Source of the DNA: Vreelandella titanicae BH1
GTDB taxonomy: Bacteria > Pseudomonadota > Gammaproteobacteria > Pseudomonadales > Halomonadaceae
Length of the DNA stretch: 64,000 bases
Direction: 5' to 3'
Assembly (NCBI RefSeq): GCF_000336575.1
Contig: NZ_AOPO01000003.1
Location: 310,001 to 374,000 of the forward strand
The notes under the pieces were generated by a model that did not search any database, was not told the DNA's origin, and saw nothing but the letters and a program-made list of their open reading frames with translations. Both the position numbers and the translations under genes were made by a program. Shown in pieces: positions 17,835-26,311 of this stretch; position 1 is the stretch's first letter, and each line of letters opens with the position of its first letter.

Positions 17835-19898
17835 GTGTTCATCAAAGTGCCATTAAAAGTAACCACCACGTCTTTTTGTTTATTAAGTTGTCTTGGCGCT
17901 GGCCAGAGTTGGGCACAAGAGAGTCCGTCAACTGACAACACGCTGGCCACACTTCAAGTGACGGCGCCACGACTATCGCGAGAGCTTTACGCCACGCCCG
18001 CTGCGGTTTCAACGCTCGACCGTGAGGCGATTGCTCAGGGGCAGCAGCGCACACGGCTGGATGAGGCGTTAGTGCGCGTGCCTGGCATGTTTTTGCAAAA
18101 CCGCGATAACTTTGCCCAAGGCCAGCGAATCTCCATTCGCGGCTTCGGCGCTCGGGCGCCGTTTGGCGTTCGCGGTATTACCGTGATGGTGGATGGCATT
18201 CCGTATACGTTACCCGATGGTCAGGCACAGTTAGATGCCATTGATCTGGACAGCGCTGAGCGCATCGAAGTTATCCGTGGGCCCTCTTCGGTACTTTACG
18301 GCAACGCGGCGGGTGGGGTAATTGATGTGACCACCGCCGATGGCCGCGATAACCCTGGCTCAAGCGTGCGAACCGAGGTGGGCAGTGATGGCTACCGTAA
18401 GGCGGTCGTACAAACCGGTGGAGCCCGGGGTGATTGGTCGCACCACGTCAGCTTCTCGGCACTCAATGTGGATGGTTATCGGGAGCAGAGCTCTACAGAG
18501 AAATACCTGCTGAATGCCAAACTGCGCCGAGAGTTAGGCAGTGATCGGGCGTTAACCGCGATTATCAACCTGCTTGAAAATCCCCGTTCCGAAGACCCTG
18601 GCGCGCTGAACGCGCGTGAAGTGGCCAGTGGCCGTGATCAAGCAGCGCCGAACTCATTGGCGTTGAATGCAGGACAGAACGTAGATCAGCAGCTTCTTGG
18701 CTTACAGTACGAAGATTTATCCGCCGGCCCTGGTGAGTTCTATTTAAAAGGCTTTGTTGCGCAGCGTGATTTTGAGCAGCAGCTACCCTACGTGGGCGAT
18801 AGCCGTATCGGCTACCAGCGTGATTATCTGGGCGCGAGTGCTGAGTATCACCATGAAGTCAGCTTGGGCAGCCTGCCGCTGAGCTATATCACCGGTGTCG
18901 ATGTGGCGCGTCAAGACGATGAGCGCTTTCGTAATGCGGTAAATGGCCAAGGTGTGGTCGGCGAGCAGTTGGCGGAAGAGACCCAGACGGCGACCTCCGC
19001 AGGAGTGTTTGCTCAGGGTGATTTAGCGCTGACCGAGCAGGTAACGCTCTCGCTTGGCGCGCGTTTTGATAGCGTTGAGTTAAAGGTAGACGACAGCTAC
19101 CTGAGCGATGGCGACCAAAGCGGTGAGCAAACTTTCAATGAGTGGAGCGGTTCAGCGGGTCTTAGCTACCGCTATCGCCCCCAACATCAGGTTTATGTGA
19201 ATACCGGTACGGCGTTTGAAACGCCGACGTTCTCAGAGTTTGCCAATCCATTGGGGGGCGGTTTCAACCCGTCCGTGTCGCCGCAAAAAGCCTGGAACCG
19301 TGAAGTTGGCGCGCGTGGCTATGTTGCACCGCTGGCCATGGACTACGATTTAACGCTGTTTTCGGTGCGCGTGCGTGACGAACTGGTGCCTTATGATGAC
19401 GGCGGCCGCACCTTCTACCAAAACGCAGGCGACACCGACCGCGACGGCATTGAGCTGGCGCTAGGCTGGCAGCTCGCCGACCAATGGCGGTTGAATAGCG
19501 CTCTTACGCTGGCGAGCTATGAGTTTGATCAATTTGCTACACCAACTGAAAGCTTTGGCGGGAATCGCATTCCTGGGCTGCCCGAGCAAACCTGGGTCAA
19601 TCAACTCACTTGGCAGGGTCTGGATGAGTGCTTTGCCACGCTGGAAACCCAGTACGTGGGCGATATGGTGGCGGACAACGCCAATGAGACAGAAGTCGAT
19701 AGCTACTGGCTAGTGAACCTGCGGGTGGGTGATGGTTGGCGGTTGGGAAGCGATACACGGCTAAATGCGTATGTGGGCGTGCGCAATCTCTTAGATGAAG
19801 AGCACTACGCCAACGTGCGCTTGAACGGCACCTTTGGTCGCTTCTATGAACCTGCTCCGGGGCGCAGTGTGTATGGCGGTTTAGAAGTACGCTTTTAA
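17835..19898 (+). CDS. TonB-dependent outer-membrane receptor, PqqU/YncD-like
   Basis: A 687-residue protein starting at GTG with a GGGAGGGA ribosome-binding site. A signal peptide (cleavage after SWAQ) is followed by a plug domain (~residues 40-155; VPGMFLQNRDNFAQGQ, RGFGARAPFGVRG, DGIPYTLPDGQ, LYGNAAGGV) and a 22-strand barrel ending GRFYEPAPGRSVYGGLEVRF. These blocks resemble E. coli YncD, recently identified as the PQQ importer PqqU, more than siderophore receptors. It faces a membrane PQQ-dependent dehydrogenase across a terminator, which supports a role in PQQ uptake. The assignment to PQQ is inference; a siderophore or other ligand is not excluded. No N-terminal FecA-type signalling extension is present. 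Confidence 0.8.
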   Translation: MFIKVPLKVTTTSFCLLSCLGAGQSWAQESPSTDNTLATLQVTAPRLSRELYATPAAVSTLDREAIAQGQQRTRLDEALVRVPGMFLQNRDNFAQGQRISIRGFGARAPFGVRGITVMVDGIPYTLPDGQAQLDAIDLDSAERIEVIRGPSSVLYGNAAGGVIDVTTADGRDNPGSSVRTEVGSDGYRKAVVQTGGARGDWSHHVSFSALNVDGYREQSSTEKYLLNAKLRRELGSDRALTAIINLLENPRSEDPGALNAREVASGRDQAAPNSLALNAGQNVDQQLLGLQYEDLSAGPGEFYLKGFVAQRDFEQQLPYVGDSRIGYQRDYLGASAEYHHEVSLGSLPLSYITGVDVARQDDERFRNAVNGQGVVGEQLAEETQTATSAGVFAQGDLALTEQVTLSLGARFDSVELKVDDSYLSDGDQSGEQTFNEWSGSAGLSYRYRPQHQVYVNTGTAFETPTFSEFANPLGGGFNPSVSPQKAWNREVGARGYVAPLAMDYDLTLFSVRVRDELVPYDDGGRTFYQNAGDTDRDGIELALGWQLADQWRLNSALTLASYEFDQFATPTESFGGNRIPGLPEQTWVNQLTWQGLDECFATLETQYVGDMVADNANETEVDSYWLVNLRVGDGWRLGSDTRLNAYVGVRNLLDEEHYANVRLNGTFGRFYEPAPGRSVYGGLEVRF

Positions 19899-19922
19899 GT
19901 CGAAATACTGCAAGTAAATAAA

Positions 19923-19962
19923 AACGGGCGGCGCTCATTCATTATTGCTGAGGCCGCCCGTT
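19923..19962. terminator. Bidirectional terminator between the TonB receptor and PQQ dehydrogenase
   Basis: A perfect 10-base stem (AACGGGCGGC at 19923-19932 with its complement at 19953-19962) with a 20-base loop lies between convergent genes. Confidence 0.75.
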
Positions 19963-19991
19963 CTCGTGGGTGATAACGCTAAGTTAGCCGT

Positions 19992-22547
19992 TTACTCAGG
20001 CAGAGCGTAACCAATCACGTAATCGCCCATCTTGGTGCCAAAGGTGCCGTGTCCACCCGCCGTGACGACCACATACTGACGGCCATCCTGGCCGGTGTAG
20101 GTCATCGGCGTGGCTTGGCCACCTGCTGGCAGGCGCGCTTTATACAGCTCTTCGCCAGTAGTGATGTCGTAGCCGCGCAGGTACTGATCCAGCGTGCCGC
20201 TTAAGAACGACACCCCGCCAGCCGTCGTCAGCGGGCCGCCTAGTGCAGGAACGCCGACGTTCAAGCCAATCGGTAGATCAAACGGCATGCTGTCGCGTGT
20301 GGTGCCATTGCGGTGCTTCCACACCACCTCGTTACTTTGCAGATCGATACCGGCTACATCGCCCCAGGAGGGCGCTTGGCAGGGCAGGCCGAGCACTGAA
20401 AGCAGCGGGCCAAGCTCAACGGCATAAGGTGCGCCTTCATTGGCTTGTAAACCCTGTTCGCTGGCAGAGCCTTGGCCTTCTTCTACCTCTTCACGAGGAA
20501 TTAACGTAGACACAAACGCCAGGTATTTAGCACCAGTGAAGAGCGCTTGGCGCTCGGGATCAACGGCCACACCACCCCAGTTCATTACACCGACATTACC
20601 TGGATAAACAATACTGCCTTCCAGCGAAGGTGGCGTGTATTGGCCCTCGTAGCGCAAAGAGTTGAACTGAATGCGGCACATCATTTGATCAAACGGTGAA
20701 GCGCCCCACATGTCGCGCTCGGTGAGCGGCGGTGGCAGCAGGTTAAGCGCTGAACGCGGCTGAGTCTCGGCGGTCCAGTCGCCTTCCACGGCGCCCTGAG
20801 GTGCAGGAACCTCTTCAATGGGCACAATCGGTTCACCGGTTTCACGGTTCAATACATATAGGCTGCCCTGCTTGGTCGGCTGAATAACCGCGGGCTGGGT
20901 GCCATCACTAGTGGCTAGGTCAATCAGTACCGGTTGCGCAGGTGAGTCCATATCCCATAGGTCGTGGTGTACGAACTGGTAAACCCACTCAACCTGACCA
21001 TCTTCCAGGTTGAGTGCCACTAGACCCGCGCTGTAGGTTTCATCGTTCTCGGTGCGGTCAGCGCCATACTGGTCAGGCGTGGCGTTACCCATTGGCAGGT
21101 AAACCAGGCCTAGCTCTTCGTCAACGCTGATCGGTGCCCATACGTTGGGGGAGCCGCGGGTGTAGGTTTCGCCTTCTGGTAGCGGGTCGGTGTCGTCGGG
21201 ATTACCGCTATCCCAGTTCCATACCAGCTCGCCGGTATGCACATCAAAGGCACGAATAACGCCTGAGGGCTCGTCAATGGAACTGTTGTCGGTGACGTGG
21301 CCACCCAGAATAACCAGATTTTCGGTTACCGTTGCAGGGGAGGTGGAGTAGTAACCGCCTGGTGAGAAATCGCCAATATTGTTGGTGAGATCAATTTCAC
21401 CGTTATTGCCAAAGCTGGCGCACCGCTCACCCGTGTCGGCGTTCAGCGCAATCAAGCGTGCATCCGCCGTGGGCAGGTAGAGCCTGCGTGGGCACATGAC
21501 GTCGGTCTCGCTGAGCATGGGTTGCTGCGGGGCGCCGTTTTCTTCTTCAACACCAAACAGCAGTGACAAGAAGGAGAGATCCAGACTGAAAATATCGCTG
21601 TCATCGAAGATATCAAAAGAGAGTGCCGTTGCACTGTTCGGGGCAGCGTCACTGTTCGTCACTTCTGTGCTATCGGTTGCAGAGTCATTAGTGTCAGTAG
21701 AATAGTTTGCGGCGTCATAGTAGGCGAGGCCGCGGCAGGTCATATGTGCCCAGCCAGAAAAGTCATCCGCCCCCATGGTGCTGATCTCGGGGTCAAATGC
21801 CCAGAGGGTTTCGCCGGTTTCAGGGGAGAGCGCCATCGCCCGGCTGTGAGAGGTACAGATATACAGGCTGTCATTCACTTTCAGCGGGGTATTTTGATTG
21901 GTGATCTCCGGGGGCGCATTGGGGCCCGCTTTGTCACCGGTTTGAATCCGCCATACCTCTTCAAGCTCGCCGATGTTTTCCGGCGTAATTTGAGCAAGGG
22001 AAGAGTAGTGGGTGCCTGCATTGGTGCCGCCATAGGCGGGCCAATCATCGCCCGCCACTTGGGCAGGGTTTACGCTATCGGTTGTTGATTGGTTGTTAGC
22101 GGCTAGCGACCCTTCGATAGTACCGGGATCGTTAAACTGGCTGGCAATGGCCACGATAACAGCGGCAGTAATGCTGCCAACAAGCGCCAGACTGCCGCCT
22201 TTTGAGTGTAGTGGCTTACGCCACCAGGGCAGGAGCAGCAGAATACCTATTAAACAGAGAATGGCAACGCGAGGCACTAACTGCCACCAGTCGAGACCAA
22301 CCTCCCACAGAGCCCACACTAATGTGGCAAAAAGAATCAGCGCGTAGAGCCACAGAGCGGCGCCTTTGCGCAGGGCAAATAGAATGCCGCAAGCAATAAT
22401 GCTAAGCCCGGCAATTAAGTAGTAGGCGCTGCCGCCTACGCTGACGAGCTTGCTGCCGCCAAAAGCAAGCACCAAGCCGATAATAAATAGTAGCAGGCCA
22501 ACTATAATAGCTGGCCATTTACTGTGAGCGCGCGTGCTTTCTTCCAT
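19992..22547 (-). CDS. Membrane-bound PQQ-dependent dehydrogenase, glucose/quinate/shikimate family
   Basis: An 851-residue protein. Residues ~10-140 form five membrane helices, as in Gcd and QuiA. From ~165 onward a periplasmic eight-bladed PQQ propeller follows, with WPAYGGTNAGTHYSSLAQI, CPRRLYLPTADARLIALNADTGERCASFG, GSPNVWAPISVDEELGLVYLPMGN and a C-terminal LNVGVPALGGPLTTAGGVSF. It oxidises a sugar or cyclic polyol in the periplasm and passes electrons to ubiquinone. It is about 55 residues longer than E. coli Gcd because of a Ser/Asp/Thr-rich insert at residues ~275-345. The substrate is not determined. No pqq biosynthesis genes are in the window; the neighbouring PqqU-like receptor may supply cofactor. 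Confidence 0.9.
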   Translation of the reverse strand: MEESTRAHSKWPAIIVGLLLFIIGLVLAFGGSKLVSVGGSAYYLIAGLSIIACGILFALRKGAALWLYALILFATLVWALWEVGLDWWQLVPRVAILCLIGILLLLPWWRKPLHSKGGSLALVGSITAAVIVAIASQFNDPGTIEGSLAANNQSTTDSVNPAQVAGDDWPAYGGTNAGTHYSSLAQITPENIGELEEVWRIQTGDKAGPNAPPEITNQNTPLKVNDSLYICTSHSRAMALSPETGETLWAFDPEISTMGADDFSGWAHMTCRGLAYYDAANYSTDTNDSATDSTEVTNSDAAPNSATALSFDIFDDSDIFSLDLSFLSLLFGVEEENGAPQQPMLSETDVMCPRRLYLPTADARLIALNADTGERCASFGNNGEIDLTNNIGDFSPGGYYSTSPATVTENLVILGGHVTDNSSIDEPSGVIRAFDVHTGELVWNWDSGNPDDTDPLPEGETYTRGSPNVWAPISVDEELGLVYLPMGNATPDQYGADRTENDETYSAGLVALNLEDGQVEWVYQFVHHDLWDMDSPAQPVLIDLATSDGTQPAVIQPTKQGSLYVLNRETGEPIVPIEEVPAPQGAVEGDWTAETQPRSALNLLPPPLTERDMWGASPFDQMMCRIQFNSLRYEGQYTPPSLEGSIVYPGNVGVMNWGGVAVDPERQALFTGAKYLAFVSTLIPREEVEEGQGSASEQGLQANEGAPYAVELGPLLSVLGLPCQAPSWGDVAGIDLQSNEVVWKHRNGTTRDSMPFDLPIGLNVGVPALGGPLTTAGGVSFLSGTLDQYLRGYDITTGEELYKARLPAGGQATPMTYTGQDGRQYVVVTAGGHGTFGTKMGDYVIGYALPE

Positions 22548-22644
22548 GAGATTTCCCCTAGTGAAACGTACTTAATACGTTAATGCATGCCGCTTAAACC
22601 CTAAATTCAAGCAATAAGTGCCAAGCGGCGAACCCGCAACGCGC

Positions 22645-22675
22645 TTTAACCCATCGGCGGCGCCGATGGGTTAAA
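22645..22675. repeat. Perfect 15-base inverted repeat upstream of the PQQ dehydrogenase
   Basis: TTTAACCCATCGGCG (22645-22659) and its exact complement (22661-22675) flank a single G. It lies ~100 bases upstream of the dehydrogenase start and 135 bases past the CurA-like stop. No T-tract follows on the minus strand, so terminator and operator are both possible. A second hairpin with 9-base arms (CCCTACCGC) occupies 22755-22788. Confidence 0.55.
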
Positions 22676-22808
22676 ACACACCGCTATGGTGGATGATTTT
22701 AATAATCAATTCGCTATTGGTCTAACGATTTGATGTTTTTTTCTAAGGCGGGTGCCCTACCGCCAGGGTAGTTGATGTCGCGGTAGGGTTAGCCAGAAGG
22801 CGTGAGGT

Positions 22809-23807
22809 TTATAGCTTGACCAGCATTTTACCGGTATTGCCGCCGTCAAACAGGGCCAGGAATGCATCGGGGGTGTTCTCCAGGCCTTCTTTCACTGTCT
22901 CTTTATATACCAGCTTACCTTCCGCTACTTGGGGGGCTACTTCGTTCAGGAAATAGGGGTAGCTAGCCCAATGGTCAGCCACAATAAAGCCCTGCATTTT
23001 GGCCTTGCGCACTACCAACTGAGAGAGATTGCTCGGGCCGGGGGTAGGCTCTTTTGCATTGTAGCTGTCGATCATGCCGCATACGGCAATCCGCGCACCT
23101 TCATTTAGCTGGTTCAATGCTGCTTCTAGGCAGATACCGCCGACGTTTTCGAAATACACATCAATGCCGTTGGGGCTGGCGAGCTTAATGGCGTCGCTTA
23201 ACTCCTGTGCGGTACGGTCACGATAGCTAACCGGTTCAACGCCCAATGATTCAAGCCAGGCCAGCTTATTCGCAGCCCCGGCAATACCGACCACATGACA
23301 ACCTTTGGCTTTGGCCAACTGCACTGCCAGGGAGCCTACGGCACCGCTAGCCGCGCTAACCAACACATTGTCACTCGGCTTGCATTCGGCAATCAGGTTG
23401 AGGCCAGTCCAGGCGGTCATGCCAGGCATACCGAGTACGCCCAGATAGGCTTGTTCGGGAACATCGATATCGGGTAGCGGCGTGACGCCCTGCGCAGGCA
23501 GTTGGGCAATATCCCGCCAACCGCCCATATGGCTCACTTTGTCGCCCACTTTTAAGCTTGAATCATTGGTCTCGATGACTTCGCCAATGGCGCCGCCTTC
23601 CATCGGTTTGCCGAGTTCAAACGGCTCCACATAGGTGCGAATGCCGCTCATGCGCCCCCTCATATAAGGGTCGACGGAAAGCCAGCGGTTGCGAATACGC
23701 ACTTCGCCTTCGGCTAGGTCGGGTAGGGTTTGTGTTTCTAGCTTGAAGAGCGTGCGATCGGGCAGGCCTTTGGGATAATCGGTAAGCGTGTAAAATTGTG
23801 ACTGCAT
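22809..23807 (-). CDS. NADP-dependent oxidoreductase, CurA/leukotriene B4 dehydrogenase-like MDR
   Basis: A 332-residue zinc-independent medium-chain reductase. The N-terminal GroES-like part contains LSVDPYMRGRMS and GGAIGEV, and the Rossmann part has VSAASGAVGSLAVQLAKAKGCHVVGIAG. YFENVGG and CGMIDSYN, both typical of the CurA/PTGR/2-alkenal reductase group, follow. Such enzymes reduce the double bond of alpha,beta-unsaturated carbonyls with NADPH. No zinc-ligand Cys pattern is present. It has its own terminator-bounded position between the RlpA-like gene and the PQQ dehydrogenase, on the same strand as both. E. coli curA (yncB) also lies near yncD, which may be coincidence. Confidence 0.9.
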   Translation of the reverse strand: MQSQFYTLTDYPKGLPDRTLFKLETQTLPDLAEGEVRIRNRWLSVDPYMRGRMSGIRTYVEPFELGKPMEGGAIGEVIETNDSSLKVGDKVSHMGGWRDIAQLPAQGVTPLPDIDVPEQAYLGVLGMPGMTAWTGLNLIAECKPSDNVLVSAASGAVGSLAVQLAKAKGCHVVGIAGAANKLAWLESLGVEPVSYRDRTAQELSDAIKLASPNGIDVYFENVGGICLEAALNQLNEGARIAVCGMIDSYNAKEPTPGPSNLSQLVVRKAKMQGFIVADHWASYPYFLNEVAPQVAEGKLVYKETVKEGLENTPDAFLALFDGGNTGKMLVKL

Positions 23808-23915
23808 GGATGTATCTCCTGCAAATACTTGGCGTGTATCGAACTCCTTGCAGCATAGAGACCATTAGCCTGCTTGCAAGTTCGTTAATGTATCGGAAAG
23901 TAGCCACATAAAGAA

Positions 23916-23943
23916 ACAGGGTGACCATTGCTGGTCACCCTGT
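23916..23943 (-). terminator. Intrinsic terminator downstream of the RlpA-like gene
   Basis: A perfect 12-base stem (ACAGGGTGACCA and complement) with a 4-base loop is followed on the minus strand by TTCTTTATG. It sits 92 bases past the RlpA-like stop and ~110 bases before the CurA-like start. Confidence 0.85.
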
Positions 23944-24034
23944 CTGTTGACTACTTTAAGATAACGATGCTTCGTGTGCTGTCGCATTGATTAGGCTAAT
24001 GGGTATCACACAACAACCAAGGATGTGTTATCCG

Positions 24035-24415
24035 TTAATCCAACAGCGTTACCATCACTGGAGCTGTACCGCGGCGAATCATGCCAAGCTTCGCTGCCGC
24101 GCGTTTAGATAAATCAATAATGCGTCCTTGAATGAAAGGGCCACGATCATTGATCAGTACTTCTACCTCTTGCCCCGTGTCCGGGCGTGTCACCAACACC
24201 TTGGTGCCAAACGGCAAACTCGGGTGGGCGGCGGTCAACGCCTGCTGGTCAAAGGGCTCTCCACTGGCAGTGGTCGCTCCTTGAAAGCGGTCACTGTAAA
24301 AGGAGGCGACGCCTTCCTGCGTTTCTGTTTCATGTGCAAAAGCACTATTAGCAGCGCTACTTACCACTATCGCTGCCAAACAAATCGTTCGGATCAGTCG
24401 TTTTTCGGCTCCCAT
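24035..24415 (-). CDS. Small RlpA-like double-psi beta-barrel (septal lytic transglycosylase-type) protein
   Basis: The preferred ATG at 24415 has a GAGGT ribosome-binding site and gives 126 residues with a signal peptide ([21 protein letters not shown]). The mature part is a single RlpA domain: [66 protein letters not shown]. RlpA in Pseudomonas cleaves naked-glycan peptidoglycan at the septum, and DRGPF with its neighbouring residues is the conserved centre. This copy lacks the C-terminal SPOR domain and any lipobox Cys, so it is a minimal secreted form rather than the full cell-division RlpA. It is divergent from the PPC-repeat gene. Confidence 0.85.
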   Translation of the reverse strand: MGAEKRLIRTICLAAIVVSSAANSAFAHETETQEGVASFYSDRFQGATTASGEPFDQQALTAAHPSLPFGTKVLVTRPDTGQEVEVLINDRGPFIQGRIIDLSKRAAAKLGMIRRGTAPVMVTLLD

Positions 24416-24740
24416 GGGAGTACCTCGGTTTTGCTTGTTGCGAATCCCGCACTCTTGATGAGGTGCCTGAATAGGCTTTTCGATACTACCCTTGTCGCAA
24501 CGAGTCAGCAAGCTTTGAGAAGATCGATGCAAATAGGTTCAATTTCAAGATTTTTAAATCTCTGCTTATGTGGCCTTGGGTTTCAGTGACTTATCAACCC
24601 AGGTATGAAATGAATAGAGAAAGCACTTTGTGCAAAGCAACATTCTTCATGAAACGCTCACTTTAATTGAGTAAGCATCTTATAATCACTGACACTTATC
24701 TAATTAATGATTGTCATTGCGACTCAACAAGGAACCGCTC
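24416..24740. promoter_or_regulatory. Divergent promoter region, with TATAAT box and Fur-like site before the PPC-repeat gene
   Basis: This 325-bp gap has no gene. A perfect TATAAT hexamer occurs at 24681-24686. Downstream at 24705-24719 is TAATGATTGTCATTG, which agrees with the centre of the Fur consensus (TAATGATAATCATTA) at 12 of 15 positions and would overlap the transcription start or early leader of the gene beginning at 24741. Confidence 0.45.
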
Positions 24741-26186
24741 ATGGCTAGATCTTCTTCGTTTACGTTTGTATTGGTGGCGATCGGTGGCGCAGCCGTTGGT
24801 TTTCTCGCTGCTCAAATTATTCCCTTACCGGGGCAAACCGCCGATGAAGCGCCTGCCGAAACTGCTGAGACAACTGATCAGCCGTCCGTTGCCGAGGCTA
24901 TTGTTGGCCTTGAAAAGCTCACGCTTGATGAGCGCATGCGTGGCGAAATAACCTCGGCCAGCGAGCTGAACGGTAGCGATGGCAGCCGCTTCATGCGCTA
25001 CGCCATCGCACTGGAAGAGGATGAGATTGTTGAGATTTCTCTCAACGGAGCCTTGCAAGGTGTTGTGGCGCTTTATGATGATCAGCTACAGCTGCTCGAT
25101 AATGCCCCTATCGTTCGTCACCGTATAGAAGAGAGCGGCGACTATGTAGTGGTGGTTAGCGGTGCCGATGCCCACAGTTATGGCCCGTTTACCGTTGTCA
25201 GCCGAACCGTTGAGCTGACGGATGCCGACACAGTGGCAGTGGGCGAGCCCATCGATAGTTGGCTGCAAGGGGGTGCCCGTGAAATCACCTTGAACATAGA
25301 AGAGGCAGGCCTCTACCAACTGGAAATGCGCTCTGACGACTTCGATGCTTACCTGGAGATTGAAGGGCCGAACGGTTACGCCCGCGAAGACGACGACAGC
25401 GCCGGTGATTTAGACGCGCGCATCGCTGATTTCCTTGAGCCCGGTGAATATACGCTGACGGCACGTAGCGCCTACGATGATGGCAATGGCGTTTATACGC
25501 TTTCAGTAGAGCCTCACGAGTTACCGGGTGATGGTGAGCTGCGCAATGATGGCGCTCTGACGCCCGATGACTCTCTCAACGGCTGGTTTAGTGGCCAGGC
25601 GCTTAGTTACCAAGTAGAAGTAGAAGAAGCAGGCATGTACCAAATTGAGATGCGCTCCAGCGACATCGATTCCTACCTGGTGCTTGAAGGGCCTAACGGT
25701 TACTACCGCGAAGATGATGACAGTGCCGGCAACCTGGATGCTAGCATCGCTGATTTTCTTGCTCCCGGTGAGTATCAGTTAACGGCACGTACTGCCTATG
25801 GCGAGAGCAGTGGCATGTTTACGCTCTCCATGGCACCGCGTGATATGCCAGATGTCGATCTGCGTAATGAAGGTACGCTTACCCCTGGTGAAGCGCTTAA
25901 CGGTTGGTATAGCGGTGAACCGCTGACGTATCAGTTGGAAGTAGAAGAGAGCTCGTTAGTGACGTTGGAAATGCGCTCTGACGATTTTGATACCTTTATT
26001 GAGATCAGTGGTCAGGGTTTTATCGCCAGCGATGACGACGGCGCGGGCGGTACCGACTCACGGCTTCAAGAGCAGTTGCTGCCCGGCACTTACACGGTAA
26101 GCGCACGCGGGTTTAGCGCTACCGGTAGCGGCTTATTTGAACTAAGCCTCGACATGGAGCCGACGGACATTCCCCCAGAGCTTTAA
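24741..26186 (+). CDS. Membrane-anchored protein with four PPC-like (pre-peptidase C-terminal) repeats
   Basis: A 481-residue protein with a hydrophobic N-terminal segment (SFTFVLVAIGGAAVGFLAAQII), then an acidic Ala/Thr/Glu linker and four beta-rich repeats starting near residues 60, 160, 270 and 375. Repeats 2-4 share LEMRSDDFDAYLEIEGPNG, EDDDSAG, LEPGEYTLTARS-type segments with a ~108-111 residue period, resembling PPC domains. Repeat 1 is divergent. No protease or other catalytic domain is attached, so a binding or structural role outside the inner membrane is likely. The ATG at 24741 has an AAGGAA site. Asp-rich loops could bind Ca2+ (inference). It appears monocistronic, with a terminator behind it. 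Confidence 0.8.
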   Translation: MARSSSFTFVLVAIGGAAVGFLAAQIIPLPGQTADEAPAETAETTDQPSVAEAIVGLEKLTLDERMRGEITSASELNGSDGSRFMRYAIALEEDEIVEISLNGALQGVVALYDDQLQLLDNAPIVRHRIEESGDYVVVVSGADAHSYGPFTVVSRTVELTDADTVAVGEPIDSWLQGGAREITLNIEEAGLYQLEMRSDDFDAYLEIEGPNGYAREDDDSAGDLDARIADFLEPGEYTLTARSAYDDGNGVYTLSVEPHELPGDGELRNDGALTPDDSLNGWFSGQALSYQVEVEEAGMYQIEMRSSDIDSYLVLEGPNGYYREDDDSAGNLDASIADFLAPGEYQLTARTAYGESSGMFTLSMAPRDMPDVDLRNEGTLTPGEALNGWYSGEPLTYQLEVEESSLVTLEMRSDDFDTFIEISGQGFIASDDDGAGGTDSRLQEQLLPGTYTVSARGFSATGSGLFELSLDMEPTDIPPEL

Positions 26187-26208
26187 TTGTTAGCGTTAAT
26201 CGATAATA

Positions 26209-26246
26209 CCCAGCGCCCCTGTTGCTTATCGTGATAGGGGCGTTGG
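26209..26246 (+). terminator. Intrinsic terminator of the PPC-repeat gene
   Basis: Stem CCAGCGCCCCT/AGGGGCGTTGG (11 pairs including one G-T) is followed by TTTATTGG, starting 23 bases past the stop codon. Confidence 0.75.
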
Positions 26247-26311
26247 TTTATTGGTCGATGGTGATGAGTAAATGGTGAGGCGTGAGGCGTAAATAGTTAG
26301 GCGTGAGGAGG

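Noticed and set aside
26260-26311. Short GGCGTGAGG-like repeats before the EamA gene
   Set aside because: Only two or three imperfect short copies are present in a 3' flank; there is no spacing pattern and no CRISPR-like structure.
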